A DNA stretch of 51,383 nucleotides from assembly GCA_018660825.1 (NCBI GenBank), contig JABJJO010000068.1, forward strand, positions 1-51,383, given 5' to 3'. This document shows positions 16,917-26,071 of this stretch, in pieces; the first letter of the stretch is position 1, and each line of letters starts with the position of its first letter. Source of the DNA: Planctomycetaceae bacterium (lineage in GTDB: Bacteria > Planctomycetota > Planctomycetia > Pirellulales > Pirellulaceae). The notes under the pieces are model-generated. The model was not told the DNA's origin, made no database searches, and was given only the letters and a program-made list of their open reading frames with translations. Made by a program: the position numbers and the translations under genes.

Positions 16917-19433
16917 TCAATCACGGTTCGCCGATTCATTCATAATTTTCATGTACTGTTTGATGCTTCGCTCGTACGCCAACCAAGCTTCGTCTCTTTC
17001 CTCGGGGCGGATATATTGATGACGTAATTTCCAGAGTTGGCGAGTTGATTCTAAACACCATTGAGCACTACGACGCGAAGCACGAATAGGTTTTTCAGCG
17101 ACAATTACGTTTACTGGGTTAGTATGCAATTGTGGAAACTGACGTAAAGCAACCCAACTACTCTGTGCAATCTCTACTTCAAATTTAAGCTGGTGTACTT
17201 TGCCGTCTGCGGGAACGCGCTGCTGGGAAATTTTTTGTCCGTTCACAACTAATTCAACAATCCGCTGGCCGCCTTTTACATATTCTAGGCTGCGGGGAGC
17301 ATGCAATTGCACGGTATCTCCAGCGACTCGGTTAGAATCAGGATCCAGCGTTCCGTAAGCAACTCCGACTGGTGTCGCCAGAGCAAACGCGACATCCGCG
17401 GTAACTTGGACTAATCCCGTTTGGGCTAACTCTACATCTTGTCGTCCTGCGGAGTGACCATTGACTGCAAAAGACAACGCATGGGCGTATCCATCAGAAA
17501 CATACGATTGCCCTTTTCCTAATCCCGCACACCACGCCGAATAATCAACCCGCTTAACATCTCCCAACTGCACATACACGCGACCCTGCCCTACTCGGCG
17601 ACTCGACATACAAGGGAAATCCGTCTCTCCGCTCAACTTCAACGGAAAACCACAATTCAAAAGGTGGTACCAAGTATTCCATTCGGACACGCGGGGTGTA
17701 TCCATAGCACTAATGAAATCACACACACCCTCCGGCACACTCACCAAAACCTCCATCGCTCCCCGACCACTCATCGCCGCAATAGCAAAATTAGGTAGTT
17801 GTTCAGCGGCGACGGCAAGCGAATTTTGAATTTCTTCACGATCTAATGATTGATTACGATTTTTATCCGTTTGCACGAACGTTGCTGGAAACAATCCGCC
17901 TTCGTATTCCACTGCGGAAATCTCATTATCTTGATTCGCATCATATTGGTTCATTGTCCACTGAGCTCCTCGAACTTCATCGACTCCCAAAGCAGAATGT
18001 GGATACCCCGTCACGCCTCCCTGTTCTTTACACCACCGCAATACAGGAACTGTCCACGAGGGCCAGTTGTCGGTCTTAGTCCCCTTGGAACCTGGGTAAG
18101 TTTGATCTTTAAGATTAAGCAGGCAAACATGACCCATCGCGGCAGACCCAAAACCACTAATTTCCAAATCATATTTCAGTAGTGTCTGTGGCTCACTTAA
18201 CTCCAACGCAACCGGTGAAAAATACTGTCGCTGAAAATCAAAACAGGGGCCCCAAGTTAAAACGCAGCCAACATTTAACCCTTCGCCTTTGACTTGACGG
18301 AACATATCCGCCGGAGTCACTCCTTCTGTCGGCGACGTGTAATGCGAGCATCCAGCGCCATGGATGTGGTGATCACCGCTGAAATAGCCAAAGTCATTTG
18401 GATCGATCCAGCGGCGCAACTTCACATCGAGTCCATTCTGCTGACCCTTCTTCACCGGTTCCACTCGGAGTCGCTGACGCTGAACTTGATATTCGGGCCC
18501 TCGGCTACTACTAATCTCATACTCTCCGGCCGGCAACAACACAGTTTCCCCATCCGCGCGATAAATCTGAGGTTGAAAGAACAAGTCAGGCGCCAATCGT
18601 TTTATTTGGGAAGGATATACTCGGCCCTGTGTATCGGTAATAATAAGACGAGCCAATGAGGGATCTTCATTCTCATCTCGGATTTGCAACTTCACAGCAA
18701 CTGCGGGTTGCACACGAAACAACACGGGCAACTCACCACGAAAACCTAAGTCCTGAGTACCAGAGCCCACATCAAACTGTAAAGTCGCTTCACGATTCCC
18801 AGATTCCGTACTAGAAATCAAAGCAATAACATACTCGACCGTTAAACCGCTTAACCGCGGTGTCATCGGAGGGTTACGGAATATTTCGATATCAAGAAAA
18901 CGTTTTGTCGATTCAGAAGACACCGTATCTTCATCACGATTCAACTCGGTCTGAGCTTGCCGCTTCAAGGTTCCTAAGGATGCGCCACCATAGACCGCTC
19001 CTCCTTGGGGACTTTTGATATGCAGTATTGTTTCAACCGCACCTTGATTATGTACCTTTATCAGTACTGGCACGAAGCCATGTTGTTGCAGTTCTGCGGG
19101 AGCCCTACCGCGCTTTACTTTAACTCGTACCTCAGGGTTTATATTGACCACCGCTAACACTATCGAGTCCATCAATTGTTGCAGTAAACGTCCGTCACGA
19201 GCGGAGGCGGCTGCTTTAAGTCGGTGCTGCATACTTTTTTCAAGTGGATGACCCAAGGTCTGTAAAGTTTCCAGCACACGCAATATGTTCGCGGCCAAAG
19301 GCTGTCCTTCAACCGTAATGATTTCCACCTCGTCGCTCAACTGCGCCGCAACAGAGGATACGGCGAAGAAACTCAATAACAGCATCGTTGCAAGACAAAT
19401 ACTAGCTAATCGAAAACGGTTCTTTAACATCAT
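16917..19433 (-). CDS. CehA/McbA-type metallohydrolase with embedded EF-hands
   Basis: This is an exported protein of 838 residues (signal about 1-30, ending SSVAAQ). The N-terminal 330 residues are beta-rich, with no clear match except Ig-like strands. From about residue 345 there is a PHP-type metallohydrolase of the CehA/McbA family: GYFSGDHHIHGAGCSH, ADMFRQVKGEGLNVG, later GYPHSALGVDE and SGETDFPCMSS supply the His and Asp/Glu ligands of the metal site. Between the last two motifs, at about residues 494-535, sit two EF-hand calcium loops (DANQDNEISAVE and DKNRNQSLDREE). The family includes carbaryl hydrolase CehA, but planctomycete members have unknown substrates. MM at the start leaves 19433 or 19430 as the first codon; AGAG lies upstream. 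Confidence 0.85.
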   Translation of the reverse strand: MMLKNRFRLASICLATMLLLSFFAVSSVAAQLSDEVEIITVEGQPLAANILRVLETLQTLGHPLEKSMQHRLKAAASARDGRLLQQLMDSIVLAVVNINPEVRVKVKRGRAPAELQQHGFVPVLIKVHNQGAVETILHIKSPQGGAVYGGASLGTLKRQAQTELNRDEDTVSSESTKRFLDIEIFRNPPMTPRLSGLTVEYVIALISSTESGNREATLQFDVGSGTQDLGFRGELPVLFRVQPAVAVKLQIRDENEDPSLARLIITDTQGRVYPSQIKRLAPDLFFQPQIYRADGETVLLPAGEYEISSSRGPEYQVQRQRLRVEPVKKGQQNGLDVKLRRWIDPNDFGYFSGDHHIHGAGCSHYTSPTEGVTPADMFRQVKGEGLNVGCVLTWGPCFDFQRQYFSPVALELSEPQTLLKYDLEISGFGSAAMGHVCLLNLKDQTYPGSKGTKTDNWPSWTVPVLRWCKEQGGVTGYPHSALGVDEVRGAQWTMNQYDANQDNEISAVEYEGGLFPATFVQTDKNRNQSLDREEIQNSLAVAAEQLPNFAIAAMSGRGAMEVLVSVPEGVCDFISAMDTPRVSEWNTWYHLLNCGFPLKLSGETDFPCMSSRRVGQGRVYVQLGDVKRVDYSAWCAGLGKGQSYVSDGYAHALSFAVNGHSAGRQDVELAQTGLVQVTADVAFALATPVGVAYGTLDPDSNRVAGDTVQLHAPRSLEYVKGGQRIVELVVNGQKISQQRVPADGKVHQLKFEVEIAQSSWVALRQFPQLHTNPVNVIVAEKPIRASRRSAQWCLESTRQLWKLRHQYIRPEERDEAWLAYERSIKQYMKIMNESANRD

Positions 19434-19515
19434 AAGTCAATTCTCTTTTGTGTTTATCGATGGCGTCCGGACTGTTTCATTCTAACGAAAGTCGAAGGAT
19501 CGCTGCTTAAAAAGA

Positions 19516-19551
19516 AAACGGCTTTGACCGAATTGTCGATCAAAGCCGTTT
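19516..19551 (-). terminator. Rho-independent terminator of the small lipoprotein gene
   Basis: Read on the minus strand, AAACGGCTTTGA pairs perfectly with TCAAAGCCGTTT around a 12-base loop and runs into TTTTCTTTTT. It lies 28 bp past the stop of the gene ending at 19579, separating it from the metallohydrolase gene. Confidence 0.85.
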
Positions 19552-19578
19552 GAATTCTAAAACTCTGTGACGTTAAAT

Positions 19579-20115
19579 TTATTCGATTGTACCTCTGCCG
19601 TCGGAGTTTAGGGTGATTGTGAATGTCGTCGGAGACTCGATTGCTCCCACAACACATTTGTTATTCCAGCTGCTATCAGTGGAGTAAGACAAATTGTATT
19701 TTTCGTTAATCAACGACTTAGTGTCTGTCATCAGGTCGTCGCCCATCATGGACATCATTTCACTAGCAGGATCGGCGTCATCTGCCGGTGGATTACCATC
19801 GCCTTCCGCAATTTCCATTTCTTCAAGCTTCACAACACGCAGTGTATAGGGTCCTTCGACAGCTCCATCTACAATATCGCCATCTGGGAAAGTAGTCACC
19901 AGACTGAAATTGCCTTGATCATCCGTCTTGCCGTCTGCTGGCCTAGCTATGCCATCGCCACCATCAGGCATGATTGCAACTGTTGCACCTGCAAGGGGCT
20001 CACCATCATAGGTGACCGTACCCGTAACTACAGTTAAAGGAGGATGGGATGCTCCACAACCAACAACCGTTACCATCAGGGCAACGCAAAACAGGCCAAT
20101 TATCTTCTTATACAT
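19579..20115 (-). CDS. Small lipoprotein with carboxypeptidase-regulatory-like domain
   Basis: This is a 178-residue predicted lipoprotein: the signal MYKKIIGLFCVALMVTVVGC ends in a lipobox with Cys20. Residues about 28-105 form a beta-sandwich of the carboxypeptidase-regulatory/transthyretin-like type (VTGTVTYDGEPLAGATVAI and GKTDDQGNFSL). The rest is Asp- and Met-rich with no known domain, and ends in a short strand pair. Such lipoproteins are abundant in planctomycetes and probably have a structural or binding role in the envelope. AGAGAG upstream of the ATG and a clean terminator downstream mark it as its own transcription unit. No function can be assigned. Confidence 0.85.
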   Translation of the reverse strand: MYKKIIGLFCVALMVTVVGCGASHPPLTVVTGTVTYDGEPLAGATVAIMPDGGDGIARPADGKTDDQGNFSLVTTFPDGDIVDGAVEGPYTLRVVKLEEMEIAEGDGNPPADDADPASEMMSMMGDDLMTDTKSLINEKYNLSYSTDSSWNNKCVVGAIESPTTFTITLNSDGRGTIE

Positions 20116-20354
20116 CGTCGTCTCTCTTTTCTGAAAAGGATCTATAATGAGTAGAATTCAAATTGTTCTCTACATAGTAGATAGGTTACCCGAGGAAATA
20201 ATTCCCTAAAAATAATAGTAGGCAATCTATAGTTGAATATAACACTTAAAATCAACCAATAACAGCGATCTATTACCAAATCTTATCAGGAACTTGTGAT
20301 GGATTTTATTTTTTTCACTAAAACCAATACAAGCGATTTACCTTTACATCGTGT

Positions 20355-21326
20355 TTATTCGCTTACGATTCTTAGTACTCCGGCCGCATCACCTGTCATC
20401 CAAGCCTCTTTGTGTGGATGTTTGGCAATCACTTCAATTCCAACTTTACTCACTTGTTTCTCAAATTGCACCTTTGCTGTTTTATAATCGACCGTGATAA
20501 TCCGTCCATCGCTGGTGCCAACAGTCACTTCAAAACTGTCCGTCCGATTGATGGCTTGAGTCATACACAATGGTATTGCGGATTTCATTTGATAAAATCT
20601 GACCATTCTGCCTATACTGGGCTGCCAAAATCGAATGGTCCTATCGTCACTAATCGTACAACAAACCAATAGAGATTTTGTTGTCTGCTGATTAGCTCCT
20701 AAGGATGATAGCCACATTGAAATGCCATTAATTCTCGCCCGATGATTATCAAGCATTCTCGTTTGTCGCTGACTAGCAACATTCCATATTCGCATAGAAG
20801 AATCGCCTGAAACGGAAACAGCCGCATCATTCATAAACCGCACTCCCATCACCGGCCTAGAATGTTCTTTGAATATCCCCTGCACCATCCCATTTTGCAA
20901 ATCAACGACATGGCAATGTTGGTCATGTGAAACCGTCACTAACAACTCGGCTTGCACGTCCAAGTCATATACCACATCAGCGTGGTGCTCGACAAACCAA
21001 ATCGAACGCTTTTTAACTAAATCAATTAGTTCAACGGATCCTGATTCACCAGGCAAACCGCCTGCAATCAAGAGTTGGCGGCCTTGCGCAATATACTTTA
21101 AACACAAAACCCGCGGCACTTTCGTATCCATGCGTACTACCATTGCGGGGTTGATTAGGTGGCTGCGAAACAGTTGCTCATTACGAGCAAATATAATTTC
21201 ATCATCCACCGGCGATATAACCAGAGCGGTCACTGGTGCAGACCCGTCGGCAGCAACCGCGATCGCTGTGGTAACCAAAGCAACCAGCACAACCTCGTAT
21301 CTCATCAACTTATTATTCGAAAACAT
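20355..21326 (-). CDS. Exported WD40 repeat protein
   Basis: This is a 323-residue beta-propeller with an N-terminal hydrophobic export signal (VVLVALVTTAIAVAA). WD40-like blades are seen, for example AAVSVSGDSSMRIWNV, HRARINGISMW, CCTISDDRTIRFWQPS and a final HPHKEAWMTGDAAGVLRIV. The start at 21326 is supported by AAGGAGA 10 bases ahead. It is the last gene of a tight operon, 15 bp after the DUF1501 gene, in the order redoxin-like, DUF1549/1553, DUF1501, WD40. WD40 proteins beside such pairs are common in planctomycetes and probably act as binding scaffolds in the same periplasmic process, although the ligand is unknown. Confidence 0.88.
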   Translation of the reverse strand: MFSNNKLMRYEVVLVALVTTAIAVAADGSAPVTALVISPVDDEIIFARNEQLFRSHLINPAMVVRMDTKVPRVLCLKYIAQGRQLLIAGGLPGESGSVELIDLVKKRSIWFVEHHADVVYDLDVQAELLVTVSHDQHCHVVDLQNGMVQGIFKEHSRPVMGVRFMNDAAVSVSGDSSMRIWNVASQRQTRMLDNHRARINGISMWLSSLGANQQTTKSLLVCCTISDDRTIRFWQPSIGRMVRFYQMKSAIPLCMTQAINRTDSFEVTVGTSDGRIITVDYKTAKVQFEKQVSKVGIEVIAKHPHKEAWMTGDAAGVLRIVSE

Positions 21327-21341
21327 AGTGCCCGTGTCTCC

Positions 21342-22694
21342 TTAGGTCAATTCTGAGATAACACGACTACCTGCTGGAGTTAAACGTACGGGACGGCCAT
21401 CGCTAGTTGGTAGTTGCGTCGCTGGATTAATACCCAGCAAATGATATATACTTGCAGCCAGGTCTGCAGGAGTAATCGGATTATCTTTGGGGCTTTCACC
21501 TGTGCGATCACTCGCTCCAATAATTTGGCCACCAGCAACTCCGCCACCAGCGAAGAGTGCACTAAACACTCGCGGCCAATGATCACGGCCGCCCCTTGTA
21601 TTCAGCTTAGGCGTCCGGCCAAACTCGCCCATCACAACAACCAATGTATCGTCTAACATACCTTGCTGCTTCAAATCTTGAATCAGCGCCGATAATGCTA
21701 AATCCAACGACGGAATCAACCCAACTGGTGTTTTGGCACCCACATACCCATCTTTGAGTCGCGTCACGAGATCATTATGCGTATCCCATCCTTTATAGTT
21801 TACCGTTACAAATGGCACTCCTCGTTGCACCAGTCGTCGTGCTAATAAACAACTTTGCCCAATGGTCCGTCGGCCATATCGTTGCCGTAATTGTTCAGAT
21901 TCCTGATCTAATTGGAAGGCAATTTGCGCCTCGCGAGATCCGATCAGCTTAAAAGCCTCCTGAAATCCATCTGAATCGGTAGCATCAGCTACACCATAAA
22001 ACTGATTCAGTTTTTCGAGGTACTTTTTTCGTCTTGCCACGTTGACACCGGTCAACCCATTTGGAATCTGCAAATGTTTAACTTTAAATCCCGGTTTTGC
22101 GGGATCACTTTCCACCGAAAATGGCCTCACAGAATCTGGCAAAAACCCGCTTCCTGAGAAACTCGCTCCACCAACACGGAAATGAGGAACTGCTATATGC
22201 GGGGGTAAAACATGTCCACCTGCTCGCTGCAATTCACGATGAGCTAGCACACTGCCAAAACAAGGATACTCCAGCACTGGCGTTGGTTTGTACCCTGTCA
22301 GCATATAATGTGTGCCAAAGTTATGTTCCCCCAAGGGCGACGTAATCGAACGAACCACGGCAATATCATCGGCCATGGTCGCCGTCTTTTCCAAGCATTC
22401 GCCAAACCTGACGGCAGGCAGTGAGGTCGCAACGGTACCCAAGGGTCCTCGCACCTCCGCGGGAGCATCCGGTTTAGGGTCAAACATTTCAAGATGGCTC
22501 GGTCCGCCATCGAGCCAAATCAAAATACATGATTTTCCGTTTGATACTTTAACGGAATCGTCACCACTTACACGAGAGGTCAAGTCGAAACCTCCGACCC
22601 CTAAAGGATGGAGCCCACCTCCAATTGCTGCGAGGGTACCAATCTGAATAACATCACGACGGGATAGCTGCCTGGAATGTACTCGTTTATCCAT
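21342..22694 (-). CDS. DUF1501 family protein (module A)
   Basis: This is a 450-residue DUF1501 protein. I prefer ATG at 22694, one base after the stop of the upstream gene and 11 bases after GGGAG; a GTG at 22718 would overlap that gene. The twin-arginine signal is SRQLSRRDVIQIGTLAAIGG. Family motifs include CILIWLDGGPSHLEMFDPKP, AVVRSITSPLGEHNFG, LLARRLVQRGVPFVTV and VVMGEFGRTPKLN with GRDHWP. The C-terminal part mentions the usual TPADLAASIYHLLGI. It is third in the four-gene operon and presumably works with the cytochrome-type protein encoded just upstream. Its activity is unknown; its fold family contains metal-dependent phosphatases and sulfatases. Confidence 0.93.
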   Translation of the reverse strand: MDKRVHSRQLSRRDVIQIGTLAAIGGGLHPLGVGGFDLTSRVSGDDSVKVSNGKSCILIWLDGGPSHLEMFDPKPDAPAEVRGPLGTVATSLPAVRFGECLEKTATMADDIAVVRSITSPLGEHNFGTHYMLTGYKPTPVLEYPCFGSVLAHRELQRAGGHVLPPHIAVPHFRVGGASFSGSGFLPDSVRPFSVESDPAKPGFKVKHLQIPNGLTGVNVARRKKYLEKLNQFYGVADATDSDGFQEAFKLIGSREAQIAFQLDQESEQLRQRYGRRTIGQSCLLARRLVQRGVPFVTVNYKGWDTHNDLVTRLKDGYVGAKTPVGLIPSLDLALSALIQDLKQQGMLDDTLVVVMGEFGRTPKLNTRGGRDHWPRVFSALFAGGGVAGGQIIGASDRTGESPKDNPITPADLAASIYHLLGINPATQLPTSDGRPVRLTPAGSRVISELT

Positions 22695-22695
22695 C

Positions 22696-24876
22696 TTAGT
22701 GCTGACTCCCAAATTCACGACTTGCCATTAAACTCCAAAGCAGGTCGCGGATGATGTCAATTTGTTTTCCCGTCGACGCTTCTTCCGTTAACTGATTTCT
22801 CCAAAACACCAATTCCGTTTGTTTGGGTAACCGACTATACACGCGGACGTACAATTCTTGAATCAATTTTTCAACCGATATTTTTTTATTCTGCGACTGC
22901 TGTTGTAACTGCCTAAGAAAACTATCTTGCCCGTTCAGCTTATCGTTAATCAAAGCTCCATTGATCCATTGCAACCGTTGGGCAATCGTAATTTCTGCGT
23001 TCACCACACTGCCACACTGCTCAAGCGTACACCGCCCCACTGCATCGAGTGCGGTAGAAGGAATATCTTGGTAAGGAATTTGGATCGCACGAGTCGTTGC
23101 GTTGAATCCTGTAAACTCGGTGGCAACACCCGTCACATCGGAGATCGCATCCAACAATACTTCGGGGGGCAAAGGGCGGGCGAGATAGCCTCGATAGAAC
23201 ACTTGTTGACTCAGAGACGCATTGCGAGCAACTCGTCGCTGATAAGCATCGCTTGTCATGATTTGTCGAATAGTATGTTGAATATCAAAATCATGGTCCA
23301 CAAAATCATCGGCGAGCCATTGTAATAATGCGGTGTGTGAGGCTGGATTCGTTTCACTCATATTAGAAACAGGGTTCACCAACCCGCGGCCCATCAGATA
23401 GCTCCAAATGCGATTAACCGCGGACTTAGCAAAATACGAGTTATTGGGAGAGGTGAGCCAATTTACAAACGGAACTCGCAAATCCACGTTTTCCTGATCG
23501 CTTGAGACATTTATATATCGATCACCTGGAATTTTAGGAATCGCGGCGGCACCTGTTGCAGGATGGGTGACCTCGCCACGCGATACAATTTGCACCCGAG
23601 CACCTTGTCGGACCTTAGCAAACACAGCCGCGAGTCCATGGTAATCATCCTGTGTCCAGCGATCTAAAGGATGGTTATGGCAATTAGCACATCGCAAGCG
23701 AACCCCCATAAACAACTCACTCGTCAATTCAGCTTGCTCCCGAGCTCCACGAACTGTGCGATAATACTCTGTCGCTGGTTGTTCCTCAATCGTCCCTTGT
23801 GACAACACCAATGTCCGCACCATCAAGTTGTATGGCTGCTGCTGTAGTTGTTGTCGAATCCACTGATAATATGCACGAGCAGCAGTGTCCGATTTTGCCT
23901 GGGGTCGGATTTGTAGCATTCGTGCTAAATAGAAACTCCAGTAATCGATAAATTCACGTGAACCAAGTAGGTCCGTGAAGAGGTTGGTATACTTGTTTGG
24001 ATCAGTATCTGCGATATAGTCACGAGTTGCATCGACTGTTGGTAGTTGACCCGTTAAATCTAAGTAAACACGGCGGACTAACGTGGCTGAACTCGCACGC
24101 GGCTGTGGTTCCAAGTTTAATTGCATTAACTTGCCGACAATCTCTTGGTCAATACGGTGCAACGTGGACAAATCATAATCCACTGCTAACTCATCAGGAT
24201 TCCGGTTAAATGGCACTAGTACCATTAATGGTTTGACTTGATTCATAAATCGAGCAATCAACACATGCTGACCACTACGCAAAGCAGTCAATTCACCCGT
24301 AGTCGTGTCTAAATGCAATGCATCTTTGTCTTGAATCGACCAAGTCACACGATCCGTCACGTCTAGTTGTGTCCCATCGGAAAAAGTAGCCAAGGCCCTG
24401 ACTAAGCCTCCCTGCCCTTTAGCGATTATTGAATTGCCACTACTTAATCCAATATGAAATTGGACTAACTTTCGTTGGGCTGTTTCGCGCGCACCTTCTG
24501 CTATCCAGCGTTCTAACAGTGCCGCCGCAGCGCTGTCCTCATCCAATACGATGCCACCACCATGGTCAACATAGCCCGTCGGCTTTTTAAGAACCAAACT
24601 CTCCCCAGGGTGCTTCAAATTCACCCGCCGTCCCTTAAACTCGTTCGTAATGGCCGCAAAATCACGAGCAGGGCTGCTGCCAAGTAGTGAAAGATGAAAT
24701 CCTCCACGGCCAACTGCACTACCATGGCAATCACCAGCGTTACATCCTGCCCGAGTCAACATCGGCATCACTTCGCTCTGAAAATCAACGGGAACATCTG
24801 CCCTGAGCACTCGTGGAGTCGAAAGAAGAATCCACAGCGACAATCCCAGATAAGAACAGAGTTGAAAACGAAACAT
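22696..24876 (-). CDS. DUF1549/DUF1553 cytochrome-like protein (module A)
   Basis: This is a 726-residue Sec-exported protein. After the signal comes a haem-type motif with unusual spacing, CNAGDCH (Cys45, Cys50, His51), in a planctomycete cytochrome-like domain, then a bacterial Ig-like segment (SNGTQLDVTDRVTWS region, about 140-215). DUF1549 follows (LVRRVYLDLTGQLP), with a second motif CANCHNHPLDRW near residue 395, and then DUF1553 (FAKSAVNRIWSYLMGRGLV to the end). It is shorter than the two other copies in this window and lacks their LamG or galactose-binding-like inserts. AAGGAAA lies before the ATG, and only 3 bp separate it from the stop of the redoxin-like gene. Function is unknown; electron transfer or oxidation in the periplasm is inferred from the motifs. 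Confidence 0.93.
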   Translation of the reverse strand: MFRFQLCSYLGLSLWILLSTPRVLRADVPVDFQSEVMPMLTRAGCNAGDCHGSAVGRGGFHLSLLGSSPARDFAAITNEFKGRRVNLKHPGESLVLKKPTGYVDHGGGIVLDEDSAAAALLERWIAEGARETAQRKLVQFHIGLSSGNSIIAKGQGGLVRALATFSDGTQLDVTDRVTWSIQDKDALHLDTTTGELTALRSGQHVLIARFMNQVKPLMVLVPFNRNPDELAVDYDLSTLHRIDQEIVGKLMQLNLEPQPRASSATLVRRVYLDLTGQLPTVDATRDYIADTDPNKYTNLFTDLLGSREFIDYWSFYLARMLQIRPQAKSDTAARAYYQWIRQQLQQQPYNLMVRTLVLSQGTIEEQPATEYYRTVRGAREQAELTSELFMGVRLRCANCHNHPLDRWTQDDYHGLAAVFAKVRQGARVQIVSRGEVTHPATGAAAIPKIPGDRYINVSSDQENVDLRVPFVNWLTSPNNSYFAKSAVNRIWSYLMGRGLVNPVSNMSETNPASHTALLQWLADDFVDHDFDIQHTIRQIMTSDAYQRRVARNASLSQQVFYRGYLARPLPPEVLLDAISDVTGVATEFTGFNATTRAIQIPYQDIPSTALDAVGRCTLEQCGSVVNAEITIAQRLQWINGALINDKLNGQDSFLRQLQQQSQNKKISVEKLIQELYVRVYSRLPKQTELVFWRNQLTEEASTGKQIDIIRDLLWSLMASREFGSQH

Positions 24877-24879
24877 TTC

Positions 24880-25734
24880 TTATTTCCTTGGCTTTCCGTA
24901 TAGCCCCGCCCATTTGAATAAATAAAACTGAGCACGCTTGGTACCATAGTTCTCCAGTTGGCCGGAATCAATAATTCGTTGAGCGATTCTACCAATTTGA
25001 GTTGCAACATTTGGTTTTTTGGTGAATTCAGCCTCAATTTTTTTAGCCGCAATGTTGACTTCTGCTTCTGTCGCCTCCTTATTTAAAACCGGTCCAAGCA
25101 GTGCGCGAGCGTCAATCTCGCCACTAGCTGCCATGCGTGGTTGGGCGTTTAGCTCAGCTAACGTTGGTACTTTGACTTTTAACGCCTTGGCGATGTGAGT
25201 GATTATTTTCAATGCGTCAGCTTGCACCGATGGTTCAATCAACGCCGTGTTGGATATTACTTTCTGCTCATCACCAAAGACTATCGTCAATGTTACTTTT
25301 CGGTTCAATCCATACGCCCCAGGACCTTCGATCCCCTGAGGTGCAATCGTGACATGTGTTTTCGACGGTAGTGCACGTCGTGCGGCAGTCAAGCGTTGTT
25401 GCGTTGCTGTAACATCATCCGTCAAAAAGATCATATTGGTGTAGAGGGATTCTGAATGCTGCTCGGCGAATTTGGTTAATACGCGAGTTAGACCAATCGC
25501 TGGTCGCGTGAGCTTGTGATTGAATATAAGTAACGTCGGTTTGTCACCTGCTTCCTTGAGAGGTTGCATCGTCATCCCAGCAGTATCGCCAAAAGCATAT
25601 TGCACATCAAACGCTTCCATCGATTCACCAGGTTGAGGTCCTGAAAAAACCTGCTGTACTTCATCTTGAGCAAGCAACATGCTGCTCTGTGAAAACAACA
25701 TTATCATAAAAAAACTCCTCAATATCCAACGCAT
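24880..25734 (-). CDS. Exported redoxin-like protein lacking catalytic cysteines
   Basis: This is a 284-residue protein with a Sec signal (about 1-22, ending MLLAQ). Residues about 25-180 look like a thioredoxin/peroxiredoxin fold: SGPQPGESMEAFDV, then KPTLLIFNHKLTRPAIGLTR where the usual active-site Cys would lie, and a later GPGAYGLNRKVTLTIV. There is no Cys in the mature protein, so redox catalysis is unlikely. The C-terminal 90 residues are helical (ALLGPVLNKEATEAEV) with no known domain. It is the first gene of the four-gene operon, with AAGGAG 8 bases before the ATG, and ends 3 bp before the DUF1549/1553 start. A binding or assembly role for the neighbouring cytochrome is possible but speculative. 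Confidence 0.75.
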   Translation of the reverse strand: MRWILRSFFMIMLFSQSSMLLAQDEVQQVFSGPQPGESMEAFDVQYAFGDTAGMTMQPLKEAGDKPTLLIFNHKLTRPAIGLTRVLTKFAEQHSESLYTNMIFLTDDVTATQQRLTAARRALPSKTHVTIAPQGIEGPGAYGLNRKVTLTIVFGDEQKVISNTALIEPSVQADALKIITHIAKALKVKVPTLAELNAQPRMAASGEIDARALLGPVLNKEATEAEVNIAAKKIEAEFTKKPNVATQIGRIAQRIIDSGQLENYGTKRAQFYLFKWAGLYGKPRK

Positions 25735-26071
25735 TCGAATGACTCCTTAAATATCAAAAAATAACAACCAAGATATGGTAATTACAGTGTACCATGATGT
25801 ATGAATAGATTACCTATAATCTCTAGAGGTTGTAATGAGTGCCCCTGCTATGGGGATCTTAAACACCTAAATTGCTGGAAGGTTTTGTTTAATTATTCTG
25901 CCTTCTCAAAAGCTAACCAGCTAATTCCAACCTCATAATTTTTGAATTAGTAATAATTTGTATAACTTGAAGGCGTAAGTAATATATCAAATTTTCGCTA
26001 CTTTATAGATACTGCGGAGTTTATAGTACAAGTAACTAACCGCTTCTCAACACACATTTCACGAACGTTCT
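25735..26071. other. AT-rich divergent intergenic region
   Basis: A gene-free stretch of 337 bp separates the minus-strand redoxin operon from the plus-strand PQQ propeller gene and must hold both promoters. It contains an inverted repeat at 25775-25795, but no promoter pair close to consensus could be picked with confidence. Confidence 0.5.
25775..25795. promoter_or_regulatory. Inverted repeat, possible operator
   Basis: ATGGTA and TACCAT form perfect 6-bp arms separated by 9 bp, a layout typical of dimeric regulator sites. It lies about 40 bp upstream of the redoxin-like ATG. No regulator can be named. Confidence 0.3.
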
